Below are positions 50,680 through 58,341 of a stretch of DNA of 64,000 nt, one piece after another. The stretch's first letter is position 1. Every line of letters starts with the position of its first letter. The notes below the pieces were generated by a model. The model made no database searches. It had not been told where the DNA came from and saw nothing but the letters and a program-made list of their open reading frames with translations. The stretch comes from JBMOKU01 sp049324315 (GTDB lineage: Bacteria > Bacillota > Clostridia > Peptostreptococcales > Thermotaleaceae), in contig JBMOKU010000029.1 in NCBI GenBank assembly GCA_049324315.1, positions 26,768 to 90,767 on the forward strand. Reading direction: 5' to 3'. A program made the translations under genes and the position numbers.

Positions 50680-51523
50680 GTTTACACTCCCTATAAATTT
50701 TTTTACATAACGCAAGGTTTAATCGGTGTCCCGATCGAATACCGATCACATGTCCCAAAATCCTTTTCCCAAGCAAGCTAAGGTCCCCAAGAAGATCCAA
50801 CGCCTTATGGCGGGCAAGTTCATTTGGCCATAACCATTCTCCGCGCTCGGCTCCCGATTTAACGACCAATACATTTGAACTGGCTTTTCCGGTCAGGTTC
50901 ACAACCTCTTCGACCTCCGACTCAATGATAAAAGAACGGGCATCTGCCAATTCCTCAATAAAGGTTTTGGAGGTAATATTAATTTCAGCATATTGAGATA
51001 ATCGTGGCAGGCCAGGATAATCAAGGACATAGGTTAATTTAAATCCATCGTAAGGAAGAGCCATTAGCAGCTTTTCATTTTTCGTGTCTCCAGACCTTTC
51101 TCGTTTAAAAACAACAATGGGTCTATGTATTTTAATCTTTTCTTGCTCGAATGGCTGCTGCACGATCCCGGCCCTTAACAGCACCCGCGTAAACTCTTTA
51201 CTGCTGTAATCCGGCAGGACAGGCAAACTAGGCTGTTCTAGCTCAATAAACACATTATCTAAACCTAATCCTGCTATGGCTGCCAGCGCATGCTCCGTGT
51301 GTTCAATACGAACATTTCCATGGATAAGAGAAGTCCATCGATATTCAACCTTTGCTTTTTTCAATGAGCATTTTACTTTAGGGCGGCCTGGTAGGTCATT
51401 ACGGATAAATACAATACCTGTATTCGGCGGGGCAGGATAAAAAGAAACCTTTGCATCGGTTTCACCGGTAATACTAATACCTGTTAAAGAAGCAGGTTGT
51501 TGAATCGTTGTCTGATTATACAT
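50645..51523 (-). CDS. lpxC: LpxC-like UDP-N-acyl-sugar deacetylase
   Basis: A 292-residue homologue of UDP-3-O-acyl-GlcNAc deacetylase, normally the committed enzyme of lipid A synthesis. Key residues are in place: Glu77/His78 (in EHTEHALAAIAGLGLDN), His239 and Asp243 (RHKALDLLGDL) and His266 (SGHRLN), almost exactly the E. coli positions (78/79, 238, 242, 265). An ARSF segment precedes them. The E. coli DGSA loop is replaced by DYSS. No lpxA, lpxB, lpxD or lpxK lies in the window. The gene sits between a CgeB-type glycosyltransferase and an aminotransferase, so a different N-acyl nucleotide sugar is likely. Confidence 0.87.
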   Translation of the reverse strand: MYNQTTIQQPASLTGISITGETDAKVSFYPAPPNTGIVFIRNDLPGRPKVKCSLKKAKVEYRWTSLIHGNVRIEHTEHALAAIAGLGLDNVFIELEQPSLPVLPDYSSKEFTRVLLRAGIVQQPFEQEKIKIHRPIVVFKRERSGDTKNEKLLMALPYDGFKLTYVLDYPGLPRLSQYAEINITSKTFIEELADARSFIIESEVEEVVNLTGKASSNVLVVKSGAERGEWLWPNELARHKALDLLGDLSLLGKRILGHVIGIRSGHRLNLALCKKIYRECKHDSFGETHAWY

Positions 51524-51550
51524 TTCATTTCCTTTCCATCTATAAAAACC

Positions 51551-52522
51551 TTATTTTAAGTGACCCTGTACAAATTTCAAAATTTGCTTGGCACGTTCCT
51601 TATAGGTGTGATGCAAGTAAACCTCCCGTTGGCCATTTCGCGCCACCGCTTGACGTGCTTTGACATCTTTCAGAAAATAATTTACAAGGTTGACTGTCCC
51701 TTCAGCGGAAGATGAACATACTAGATGAACATTATCTATAAATAAATGATTGACAGCCTGAGTCGGTACTGTCAGCAGGAAACCTCCTGAACCCAGCACT
51801 TCAAAAGTCCGGGAAGTTAACATTTCTTGATTATTTTGCAGACCTATGATGATTTTGGCTGAATTATAGACCTTATTGGTTTCCTCATAGGGCAGTTCAC
51901 CCTTAAGCATATGCTTTGATATCTTAAAGCCCATTAATTCCTCATTAAAACGATCCCATCGTTTACCCCAAATGGCAATGTTATATCCCCTTTCGACCAA
52001 AGGCCTAAGCAATATCTGAACACTATCCTTTCGGTACGATTTCCATTCTTTGCCGCCATTTCCCACCAGGGCCACATCATAAGCATACTCGTTGCTGAAA
52101 GGTTCATATTTGTTAAATTCAGGATTGCATCCAAAGTCCAGATGTCCTGCCGGTATCCCCAACCTCTGATATTTACTAGTACTCTCAGGATGTATGGTTA
52201 CAACCGCATCCGGTTTGAAGATTTCAATACACCTGAAAGAACACGTTTCCGTCCATCGTGGGTCTTCGGTTGCCCAATAAACACTTTTTATCTTATATTT
52301 AGCGATTCTCTTAACGAGCTCATCTATATATTCGGGTTTATGTCGACGATAAGCCCATCCCGTTGTTATGAAAAGGTCAGGTCTAAAGTAGTCAACTGCA
52401 TCTTCTATAGCACGTTTATTTAAATCCCTGAGAACAAAAACAGGACAATTTAGCGCTCTGAACCCCTGAGGCAGCCCCAGCGTATATTTGGAACTACGGG
52501 CAAAAAACAGTATTCTACTCAT
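51551..52522 (-). CDS. CgeB-type glycosyltransferase
   Basis: A 323-residue protein with two Rossmann-like halves: DUF3880-type N-terminus (ILFFARSSKYTLGLPQGFRAL, in part; SVYWATEDPRWTETC) and GT-B C-terminal half (DVALVGNGG, NIAIWGKRW, RTFEVLGSGGFLLTVPT, in which the Glu is the usual donor-binding residue). CgeB family proteins glycosylate the outer spore crust in Bacillus. It overlaps the WbqC gene by 4 nt. The start follows GGGGGGC. Confidence 0.85.
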   Translation of the reverse strand: MSRILFFARSSKYTLGLPQGFRALNCPVFVLRDLNKRAIEDAVDYFRPDLFITTGWAYRRHKPEYIDELVKRIAKYKIKSVYWATEDPRWTETCSFRCIEIFKPDAVVTIHPESTSKYQRLGIPAGHLDFGCNPEFNKYEPFSNEYAYDVALVGNGGKEWKSYRKDSVQILLRPLVERGYNIAIWGKRWDRFNEELMGFKISKHMLKGELPYEETNKVYNSAKIIIGLQNNQEMLTSRTFEVLGSGGFLLTVPTQAVNHLFIDNVHLVCSSSAEGTVNLVNYFLKDVKARQAVARNGQREVYLHHTYKERAKQILKFVQGHLK

Positions 52523-53214
52523 ATTTGCCCCCCTTTAAACAAAAGATTGCGTGCTTGATCCGTCCCACAATTAAATAACATATCAACGATAGAAAGGTTC
52601 GGGATAAAGCTGCCCCAAAGCTGTGGATATGGTATTGGCTGATAGCTTAGATATTCCAATGAAAGACCATGTTTTTCAAAAATTTGGGGGTCGTTATATG
52701 CCTTGCCACCACTACCGGATAAATAAGCTTTGGCAGAAAAGTGATGGCAGAGTGCAACGATCCGTTCATTTTTCCAAAGGTCAGCAAATTGAGGTAATGA
52801 TGACAAAAAAACAAGCTTTGTTTCTAATTTCATCCAATCATATACAAGCTTGATAAAACCATAATTTATATCTAAAAGATATCCGGAATCTTGCAATACC
52901 TGCCCCAGCTGCGGGAATATTTCTTCAAAATATGGTGCTTTTCCGTAGTTTAGTTCAAGAGCCTTGAGATGTTTCTTTTTCCAACCGGGCACAACAAGAA
53001 TATCATCATATCGCTGTAGACTTAAACCCTTGCGTTTAACCGGTACAGTGAGGATCTGAGGCCCATTAGGCGTTTTAATAAGATTCCTGTTGGCTACAGA
53101 GCAACCCCTTGGAAACTGAACCGTATCTAAAATCACAAAAATATCACACTGGGCCATCTTACGAAAATATCCCGGCCAAGGAAGATAATTCGGCTGGTGG
53201 ACTGCTAATTTCAT
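52519..53214 (-). CDS. WbqC-family protein
   Basis: A 231-residue WbqC-like protein, found in O-antigen and surface-sugar clusters. Signatures: HQPNYLPWPGYFRKMAQCDIF (in part) at the N-terminus, LDTVQFPRGCSVANRNLIKTP (in part), and KAYLSGSGGKAY in the middle. The biochemical role of the family is not well defined. The ATG at 53214 lies 7 nt after GAGGT, just inside the end of the upstream gene region. Confidence 0.87.
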   Translation of the reverse strand: MKLAVHQPNYLPWPGYFRKMAQCDIFVILDTVQFPRGCSVANRNLIKTPNGPQILTVPVKRKGLSLQRYDDILVVPGWKKKHLKALELNYGKAPYFEEIFPQLGQVLQDSGYLLDINYGFIKLVYDWMKLETKLVFLSSLPQFADLWKNERIVALCHHFSAKAYLSGSGGKAYNDPQIFEKHGLSLEYLSYQPIPYPQLWGSFIPNLSIVDMLFNCGTDQARNLLFKGGQI

Positions 53215-53216
53215 TG

Positions 53217-54224
53217 TCATACCTCATTCAACGATTTACTCTTTTTTAAGGTATATATATAGCTTTCCCGTAATACCCCATGCCCTCCAAAGCCTTCTTT
53301 GAATCGGAACAACTCGGCATTCACCCTGCTCCCTTTTGCTTCCGTGGAAATACCCCAATCCAAATAAGAAAAGCTGTTTCTTCGTCCCCACTCCATGAGA
53401 TAACCGAAAATAAGGTTTAACGGTCGCATACGCTGGTAATAGTCGTCATGGGCAATATAAAAACAGTTCACGACTCTTTCGTTCAGTAGAAACACCAAAA
53501 CCCCCGCTGTCAGCGTTGCCCCTTGATAGGCTGCAAAGAGTTTAATTCTGTCAGGATAAAGGGCTTTTAGGTGTTTGATTTCCGCCAGTGAATGTGTGGG
53601 CTTTGCATGATGGTTTTGTTTAAGATTATTTTCTAATATAGGCCAAAAATCATTTATATCTGCATCCTCAACAACGGATAACCCACTTTTCAATGCCTTT
53701 TTATAGTTTCGAAAAGCTGTGGAACGCATTGCCTTCTTTAAAAAAGGTTCCTCACCTTTATTAAGGTCAAGGGCCGTGGCCAATTCTGTATACTCAATCT
53801 TAAACCCCGAAAATCTCAATGCAAAGTCAAGTTGATCTGCCAACTCCCCATGGTAAATCCTCGGAACAGGTTTTAGCCGTATACAGTCAAAACCAGCTTT
53901 AGCGCAATATTCAATAAAGCCTCTAACAAGCGCTAGACATTTATTCGTGCTTAGGGAGGGTTGAATCATAAGCCCACCGTGGGAAGCGCCCGGGTGAGAT
54001 ACCAATATAATACCTTTGTTTTCTTGTTGTATTTGGGCAGCAGGAAGAACAGCAATCATCCGGTTATTTTCCATAAAAATTAAAGAATGGTCCATAAATC
54101 TATCTACAGGATGATATTTCAAAAACTTTCTCTCCTGCATAAAGGTACCATTCACAGAAGAAGCAACAAAATCGTTCCATTCTTTTTCATAGGCTTCCAT
54201 ATACCTTTTTACGACGATCTTCAT
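53217..54224 (-). CDS. FemAB/GNAT-like acyl- or aminoacyl-transferase
   Basis: A 335-residue protein with the double-GNAT layout of FemAB-like proteins (acetyltransferase-6 type): first half with VNGTFMQERKFLKYHP and HPGASHGGLMI, second half with FAAYQGATLTAGVLVFLLNERVVNCFYIAHDDYY (in part), a long GNAT strand pair, and LDWGISTEAKGS. It would transfer an acyl or aminoacyl group to an amine. In this cluster a 3- or 4-amino-sugar is the natural acceptor (inference). The start is ATG 54224 with a weak GGG-TAAG site. A palindromic repeat lies just upstream. Confidence 0.8.
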   Translation of the reverse strand: MKIVVKRYMEAYEKEWNDFVASSVNGTFMQERKFLKYHPVDRFMDHSLIFMENNRMIAVLPAAQIQQENKGIILVSHPGASHGGLMIQPSLSTNKCLALVRGFIEYCAKAGFDCIRLKPVPRIYHGELADQLDFALRFSGFKIEYTELATALDLNKGEEPFLKKAMRSTAFRNYKKALKSGLSVVEDADINDFWPILENNLKQNHHAKPTHSLAEIKHLKALYPDRIKLFAAYQGATLTAGVLVFLLNERVVNCFYIAHDDYYQRMRPLNLIFGYLMEWGRRNSFSYLDWGISTEAKGSRVNAELFRFKEGFGGHGVLRESYIYTLKKSKSLNEV

Positions 54225-54278
54225 ACTTATCACGCTTACCCTGATTATAATATTTACCATGCACTGTTCGAGGCTGCT

Positions 54279-54412
54279 GGAAAACTCAAGTTATTTGAGC
54301 AGAAAGGGCAAGACTTGGGGACTGGTACGCTGTCCGATGTGTTTTTTAGCGGACTGTGGCCCTGTCCCCATGTGTTGCCCTGGACGATGAAGTACTTTTT
54401 CAGTGGCCTCGC
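54279..54412 (-). repeat. Palindromic repeat copy A (inverted relative to copies B and C)
   Basis: About 134 bp whose reverse complement matches 56145-56269 closely. It contains GGGGACTGG...GTCCG and CGGAC...CTGTCCCC arms around a T-rich centre, so a single strand can fold into a long hairpin. It separates the Gfo/Idh gene from the FemAB-like gene. Confidence 0.8.
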
Positions 54413-54436
54413 ACTGTTCCCATTGTCATGATTCCA

Positions 54437-55399
54437 TCAATGAATCATAACTTTTTCTCCGCCTCTTGCAAGGGAGTGGGAAATGCAATCAGTAATCTTT
54501 GACACAAAACAAATAGCCTCTCTGCCACTATGGGGCTCCTTATTTTCACGGATACATTCAATGAAGTGAAGGCACTCAAGTTTTAAGGGTTCTAGATTCT
54601 CGTCAATTGCTAAAATATGATTACGCTCTCCGTTCATGAAAAGTTGAATCTTTTTGTGGACTGGCTGTACATCATCAAAAACTAATTTTGTTTTTGATGT
54701 AACCAATGTAATTTTCCTCGTTTTTTCGGTGTGAATAAAACTTGCAAAAATAGAAGCGATTTTACCTTTTGGAAAACCCAGTAGAATATAAATAACATTG
54801 CCATGGGAACTTTTGGGGTAGCTTCCCCCTTGAGCAATTACCCAGATAGGGTCTTCACTGGTCAAATGGCGAGAAAGATATATATCATGAACTGCCAGAT
54901 CATGAAGAACATCTACGCCGGAAATCTGAGATGAAGAATTGGTTCTAGACATGTTTACGTAACAAAGGCCATCTATCCTATCATTTTCTTCCAAGAAATT
55001 TTTTATCTTTCTTACAGCAGGATGGTAAATCAATGTGTAGCCGGCCATCAATATGGTATTTTGAGCAGCAGCCAGATTAATTAAATCAATACTATCTTTC
55101 TGATTCATTGTCACAGGTTTTTCTACCAGAACGGATTTTCCTTTACTTATAAATTCCTTTGCCAGTATGTAGTGACTTTCAGGTGTTGTAGCAATAACCA
55201 CACCCTGCACTGTATCGTCATTTACTATATCTGCTTTATTTTCTGTGTATTTGATTTGAGGGTAAAGAGAAACAGCTTCCTTTAGTTTTCTAAGGTCCAG
55301 ATCACAGACCCACTTTAATTCACAGCCATCCATTGAAGTTAGCGTTCTTAGATAATTCTTACCCCATTTCCCGCAACCAATCAAAGCAAGCTTAATCAT
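54437..55399 (-). CDS. Gfo/Idh/MocA-family oxidoreductase
   Basis: A 320-residue NAD(P)-dependent sugar dehydrogenase. N-terminal Rossmann motif ALIGCGKWGKNYLRTL (5-20), ATTPESHYILAKEF, the EKP motif in SVLVEKPVTMNQ (about 91-102), and C-terminal alpha/beta domain with DLAVHDIYLSRHL, where the catalytic His is expected. It may oxidise the 3-OH of a UDP-N-acetyl-sugar as GnnA/WbpB-type enzymes do. First gene of the seven-gene cluster. The start follows GAAAGGG. The 315 nt above it hold a terminator but no gene I recognise. Confidence 0.88.
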   Translation of the reverse strand: MIKLALIGCGKWGKNYLRTLTSMDGCELKWVCDLDLRKLKEAVSLYPQIKYTENKADIVNDDTVQGVVIATTPESHYILAKEFISKGKSVLVEKPVTMNQKDSIDLINLAAAQNTILMAGYTLIYHPAVRKIKNFLEENDRIDGLCYVNMSRTNSSSQISGVDVLHDLAVHDIYLSRHLTSEDPIWVIAQGGSYPKSSHGNVIYILLGFPKGKIASIFASFIHTEKTRKITLVTSKTKLVFDDVQPVHKKIQLFMNGERNHILAIDENLEPLKLECLHFIECIRENKEPHSGREAICFVSKITDCISHSLARGGEKVMIH

Positions 55400-55648
55400 T
55401 GTTATTCCCTTTCAAATAATATATTAGATTATATGCTATCATACCATTTAATAGTATATTCACCAGTCAAAAAAAGGTGATCATTACATTGGTTCTTTAG
55501 GTAATGCCTTCCCCAAGTCTTTTAAAATGAATAATCCTTCTAACTACATATTACAGGGGACGGGGCTGCCTTCTTTTACTATTGTTGCATCAGTTGTATC
55601 AGTTGACCTTTCGATATTCTATAGATCGGCTTTAGAGTCAACAAAAAA

Positions 55649-55677
55649 GACCAGCTCACGCAGGGCGCAAGCTGGTC
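55649..55677 (-). terminator. Terminator after the collagen-like gene remnant
   Basis: An 8-bp stem GACCAGCT/AGCTGGTC followed on the minus strand by T6. The remaining DNA at 55400-55648 is AT-rich and includes short fragments (CCCCAAGTCTT, GGGGACGGGG) reminiscent of the nearby palindromic repeats. Confidence 0.8.
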
Positions 55678-55714
55678 ATATTTCGAGGGTAATCCTGATA
55701 TTTCCAGGTGTACA

Positions 55715-56104
55715 TTAAGGATTCACACCTACTCCGATTGGGAAATCACCTACTGTAACCGTAGCTGTAACAGTGTTAGAAATCCCATCAATGACCGAGA
55801 CATTGTCACTGCCTCCATTTGCAATGTAAATTAGGTTGGTTGAAACTTCACCTAATATGCCGGTTGCACCTGTGGCTCCTGTGGCCCCCGTAGCTCCGGT
55901 TGGCCCTGGAATAGTCTCCACAAATTCTACAATAAGGGTAGGCCAATTCGGGACATTCCCGGGTTCAAAGCCCCTAAATCCCATGATACTGACTTGTGTC
56001 TCAATGGTAGTAAGCAAGAGTCCATTATTGGTAAAATCTCCATCGAACCAGTCTTGCACCAGATCGGTTAGTTCCAAGATGTGGATTATTTTGTTTAAGG
56101 ACAC
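55715..56104 (-). pseudogene. Truncated collagen-like / YVTN-repeat surface protein
   Basis: A 129-codon remnant starting at a GTG without a ribosome binding site. In order: the end of a DNRLRE-like domain (LVQDWFDGDFTNNGLLLTT ... FRGFEPGNVPNWPTLIVEFVE, in parts), a short collagen tract (GPTGATGATGATGATG) and the start of a YVTN-type beta-propeller repeat (YIANGGSDNVSVIDG), which stops early. The frame closes just upstream, next to repeat copy B, so the 5' part is lost. Collagen-tract proteins of this type coat spores (BclA-like), which would fit the adjacent glycan cluster. Confidence 0.65.
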
Positions 56105-56144
56105 TGAAACTGTATTCGTTCAAGAAAAGACAAAGGGACATTTC

Positions 56145-56269
56145 GAGACCACTGAAAAAGCACTTCATCGTCCAGGGCAACACATGGGGACAGAGCCACA
56201 GTTCGGTAAAAAACGCACCGGACAGCGGACCAGTCCCCAAGTCTTGCCTCAAGTAACCTGAGTTTTTCA
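56145..56269 (+). repeat. Palindromic repeat copy B
   Basis: Matches the reverse complement of copy A along its length (for example ACTTCATCGTCCAGGGCAAC and CCAGTCCCCAAGTCTTGCC). The first 70 nt are repeated again as copy C at 57760. It lies between the collagen-gene remnant and the MarR gene. Confidence 0.8.
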
Positions 56270-56312
56270 AATGATATTGCACAAATTTCAATTTAAAAAT
56301 GCATATAAGCTA

Positions 56313-56365
56313 TTGACATTACATAAAAATTTAGTTAGAATTCTAATAATTAGATTTCTAACTAA
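56313..56365 (+). promoter_or_regulatory. MarR gene promoter with overlapping 35-bp palindromic operator
   Basis: TTGACA (56313-56318), 17-nt spacer, TAGAAT (56336-56341). A near-perfect palindrome spans 56331-56365, with 17-nt arms starting TTAGTTAGAA and ending TTCTAACTAA and one mismatch per arm. It covers the -10 box and start site, the classical arrangement for autorepression. Confidence 0.85.
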
Positions 56366-56375
56366 AGGTGATGAC

Positions 56376-56849
56376 ATGCAAAAGGAAAACTCAGAAAAAA
56401 TTCTAAATGCCTTTGAAGAATTTATCCCGTTTTATTTTATGTATATCAATCCAGCCATACACAAGGGAAGCTATAAAGGTGTTAACTATAGTGAAAACCA
56501 AATTAAAGTTATGATGGTAATTAATTTTACACCGAAATTGAGTCCGACAGAATTAAGTACAATACTCAATATTCAGAAGGGCAGCTTAACAACCATCATT
56601 AAGTCATTGATTAACTTAGGATTACTAAGAAAAGAGTACGACGCTTTTGACGACAGAAAATATTACTTATTTTTGACAGAAGAGGGGAAAAACTTTGTAA
56701 CCGATAGAAATCAGCAAAATGTTCATAATTTCAGCAAAATTTTTTCCGATATTGCTGATCACGAATGCAAAACTATTATTGATGGTTTCTTGTCTCTAAA
56801 AAAATATTTACAAAAATATCATTTGGGAGAGGTGAATGATAATGTGTAA
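56376..56849 (+). CDS. MarR-family regulator
   Basis: A 157-residue winged-helix protein: helices with FEEFIPFYFMYINPAIHKG (in part), LSPTELSTILNIQKGSLTTIIKSLINLGLL (in part, HTH about 65-95) and the wing YDAFDDRKYYLFLTEEG, where the DDRK element is MarR-typical. The ATG at 56376 lies 5 nt after AAAGGTGA. It overlaps the next gene, and its operator-promoter is directly upstream. Both genes are visibly more AT-rich than the neighbouring cluster. Confidence 0.88.
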   Translation: MQKENSEKILNAFEEFIPFYFMYINPAIHKGSYKGVNYSENQIKVMMVINFTPKLSPTELSTILNIQKGSLTTIIKSLINLGLLRKEYDAFDDRKYYLFLTEEGKNFVTDRNQQNVHNFSKIFSDIADHECKTIIDGFLSLKKYLQKYHLGEVNDNV

Positions 56850-57747
56850 TTATGATCCGGAATATCATGCCTTTGGTCCTTGGATTATCGAAATAAGCCA
56901 AAAGCATCCTTTACCACCGCTTTTTGTCCCTTATTATAAAGAGACCGATGATTATCTTATGCTTGTTAAAATTCCCAGAAATATTGACCGAAGAGATGCT
57001 AAGCCCGGCATGAATTTATATGATTATGTTATTGGTATGTATGAAGACTTTATTTATATCCTAGAAAGGAAAGATAATATTGTTGAAGAAACCAAATTAG
57101 CTTATGGTGAAATTGAAGGGATTCATATTTTAAATGATCTTCTTTTAGGAGAACTCACGCTTTATTTGACCAATCGTGTAATTAAAATACGTTATAATAC
57201 AGTATCACAGGATCTAATTACAAAATTGATAAAAATTATTAGAGATCGATATACAAATAATATATATAGAAAAGTAAAAAATGCCTACGAGCTAAATGAA
57301 CTTAAAAAAACTGACGTCTTATTTTCAAACTTGTTAAATGAAATGGAAAAAAATGATGACACATTTAATATGATCATTGTTCAGCCAACGACAAAACTAA
57401 AATCAAAAAATGACAATATCCTTCAAAAAATTTTTAGAATTATTACCGGAGAAAAATTATTAAACTGCCTTCACTTAATAAACGAAAAAGAACTCGTTGT
57501 GGTTACAAGGGGTAAATTAATTAAAAAAAGAAAAGATGTCATTTACAGTTATTCTCTTACATATATCCCCCTTGAAAAATTGCATGATGTTGTTCGAAGT
57601 AATGATGCGCATTACAACAATTTAAAGAAATTGCATTTTAAGACCTATAATCATGCTTTTATGTTTTATTATGAAGAAGGTAATAAACAAATTGAAGAGA
57701 TTTATCGAGATTTTATTTCAATGACCCGTACTTCCAATATAAAATAA
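56842..57747 (+). CDS. Unknown protein co-transcribed with a MarR regulator
   Basis: A 301-residue protein I do not recognise. No signal peptide or clear membrane helix. The N-terminal part has FGPWIIEISQKHPLPPLFVPYYKE and LVKIPRNIDRRDAKPGMNLYDYVIG (in part); the centre has alternating strands (DFIYILERKDNIVEETKLAYGEIEGI, in part) suggestive of a beta-rich fold of the PH-like type; the C-terminal part is basic. ATG 56842 follows GAGGTGA with 7-nt spacing and overlaps the MarR gene by 8 nt. Translational coupling suggests that the MarR protein controls it. Confidence 0.7.
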   Translation: MCNYDPEYHAFGPWIIEISQKHPLPPLFVPYYKETDDYLMLVKIPRNIDRRDAKPGMNLYDYVIGMYEDFIYILERKDNIVEETKLAYGEIEGIHILNDLLLGELTLYLTNRVIKIRYNTVSQDLITKLIKIIRDRYTNNIYRKVKNAYELNELKKTDVLFSNLLNEMEKNDDTFNMIIVQPTTKLKSKNDNILQKIFRIITGEKLLNCLHLINEKELVVVTRGKLIKKRKDVIYSYSLTYIPLEKLHDVVRSNDAHYNNLKKLHFKTYNHAFMFYYEEGNKQIEEIYRDFISMTRTSNIK

Positions 57748-57759
57748 CCTGGCAATAGA

Positions 57760-57838
57760 CGAGACCACTGAAAAAGTACTTCATCGTCCAGGGCAACACA
57801 TGGGAACAGGGCCCCAGCATGGGAACAGAGGGACGGGG
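57760..57838 (+). repeat. Palindromic repeat copy C (partial, direct orientation to copy B)
   Basis: GAGACCACTGAAAAAG and CTTCATCGTCCAGGGCAACA match copies A and B; the right half diverges into GGGAACAG-type segments and ends GGGACGGGG. It starts 13 nt after the unknown gene, so copies B and C bracket the MarR-plus-unknown unit as direct repeats. Confidence 0.75.
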
Positions 57839-58003
57839 TTATTGACAATTCAGTACGTTGTCAGCAACCCCATCCCCGTGACATAGAGTAAAACAGTACA
57901 AAAAATTTAAATTAGGTTGATCTACTCCTACTGTAGCTTCTCCGTGCCTAGCATACAGTATATACCCATCTCCTCTAAGTAAATCTAGTAACGATCTATT
58001 CAA
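57839..58003 (-). pseudogene. Truncated histidine phosphatase-family gene
   Basis: A frame of about 54 codons from TTG 58003 (after GGAAGGGGAAG) encodes LNRSLLDLLRGDGYILYARHGEATVG (in part). The RHG motif is the catalytic signature of the histidine phosphatase (phosphoglycerate-mutase-like) superfamily, whose members are usually 180-230 residues. Similarity fades after about 35 residues and the frame stops at the border of repeat copy C, so the gene is broken. It lies downstream of the c-di-GMP riboswitch and its terminator. Confidence 0.65.
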
Positions 58004-58110
58004 TTTAACTTCCCCTTCCACATAGATTTTCTGAGATTACTAATACTGTATGATATTCACCTGAATTGTTAACCTATATTTCATATCACTAATAATGAAA
58101 ATGAAATAAA

Positions 58111-58149
58111 AAACAAACGGAGTATACTGATACTTTCCTCCGTTTGTTT
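58111..58149 (-). terminator. Terminator below the c-di-GMP riboswitch
   Basis: A 12-bp perfect stem AAACAAACGGAG/CTCCGTTTGTTT followed by T6 on the minus strand, about 35 nt below the aptamer. It could be the expression platform of the riboswitch. Confidence 0.8.
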
Positions 58150-58182
58150 GGATAAGCCGATTTTATTTATATCAAACATAAA

Positions 58183-58273
58183 CATAAGCATAGGCTACAA
58201 CCAGACTGCTTAGAAACACTTTAGACCCTATGACTTTGCACCCCTGTCTTTTAACAGGTTTGCACTTAGGACT
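58183..58273 (-). ncRNA. c-di-GMP-I (GEMM-I) riboswitch
   Basis: The minus strand contains the conserved core in the right order: GCAAACC, a CTGT-GACAG hairpin with a GNRA-like TAAAAG loop region, GGGTGCAAAGTC, then AGGGTCTAA and GCAGTCTGGTTGTAGCC, closing AUAGG/CCUAU and UAAG/CUUA stems. A strong terminator follows. The gene below (57839-58003) is broken, so the switch may now be an orphan. The rest of the 58004-58341 gap holds only an ATCAACA/GTGTTGAT hairpin at about 58290-58316. Confidence 0.85.
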
Positions 58274-58341
58274 ATTCAATTGCTATTTACATCAACACCA
58301 TAATTACCGATGTTGATAGGAAAAAACAAAGGGGCCTTTTA

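Noticed and set aside
50645..51523. Evidence of an outer membrane or lipid A pathway
   Set aside because: A lone LpxC homologue within a sugar cluster is not enough. No other lpx gene is in the window, and spore genes and general features fit a monoderm.
55836..56261. Plus-strand open frame opposite the collagen remnant
   Set aside because: Its Pro/Val/Ala repeats are the antisense reading of the collagen tract, and it continues into repeat copy B.
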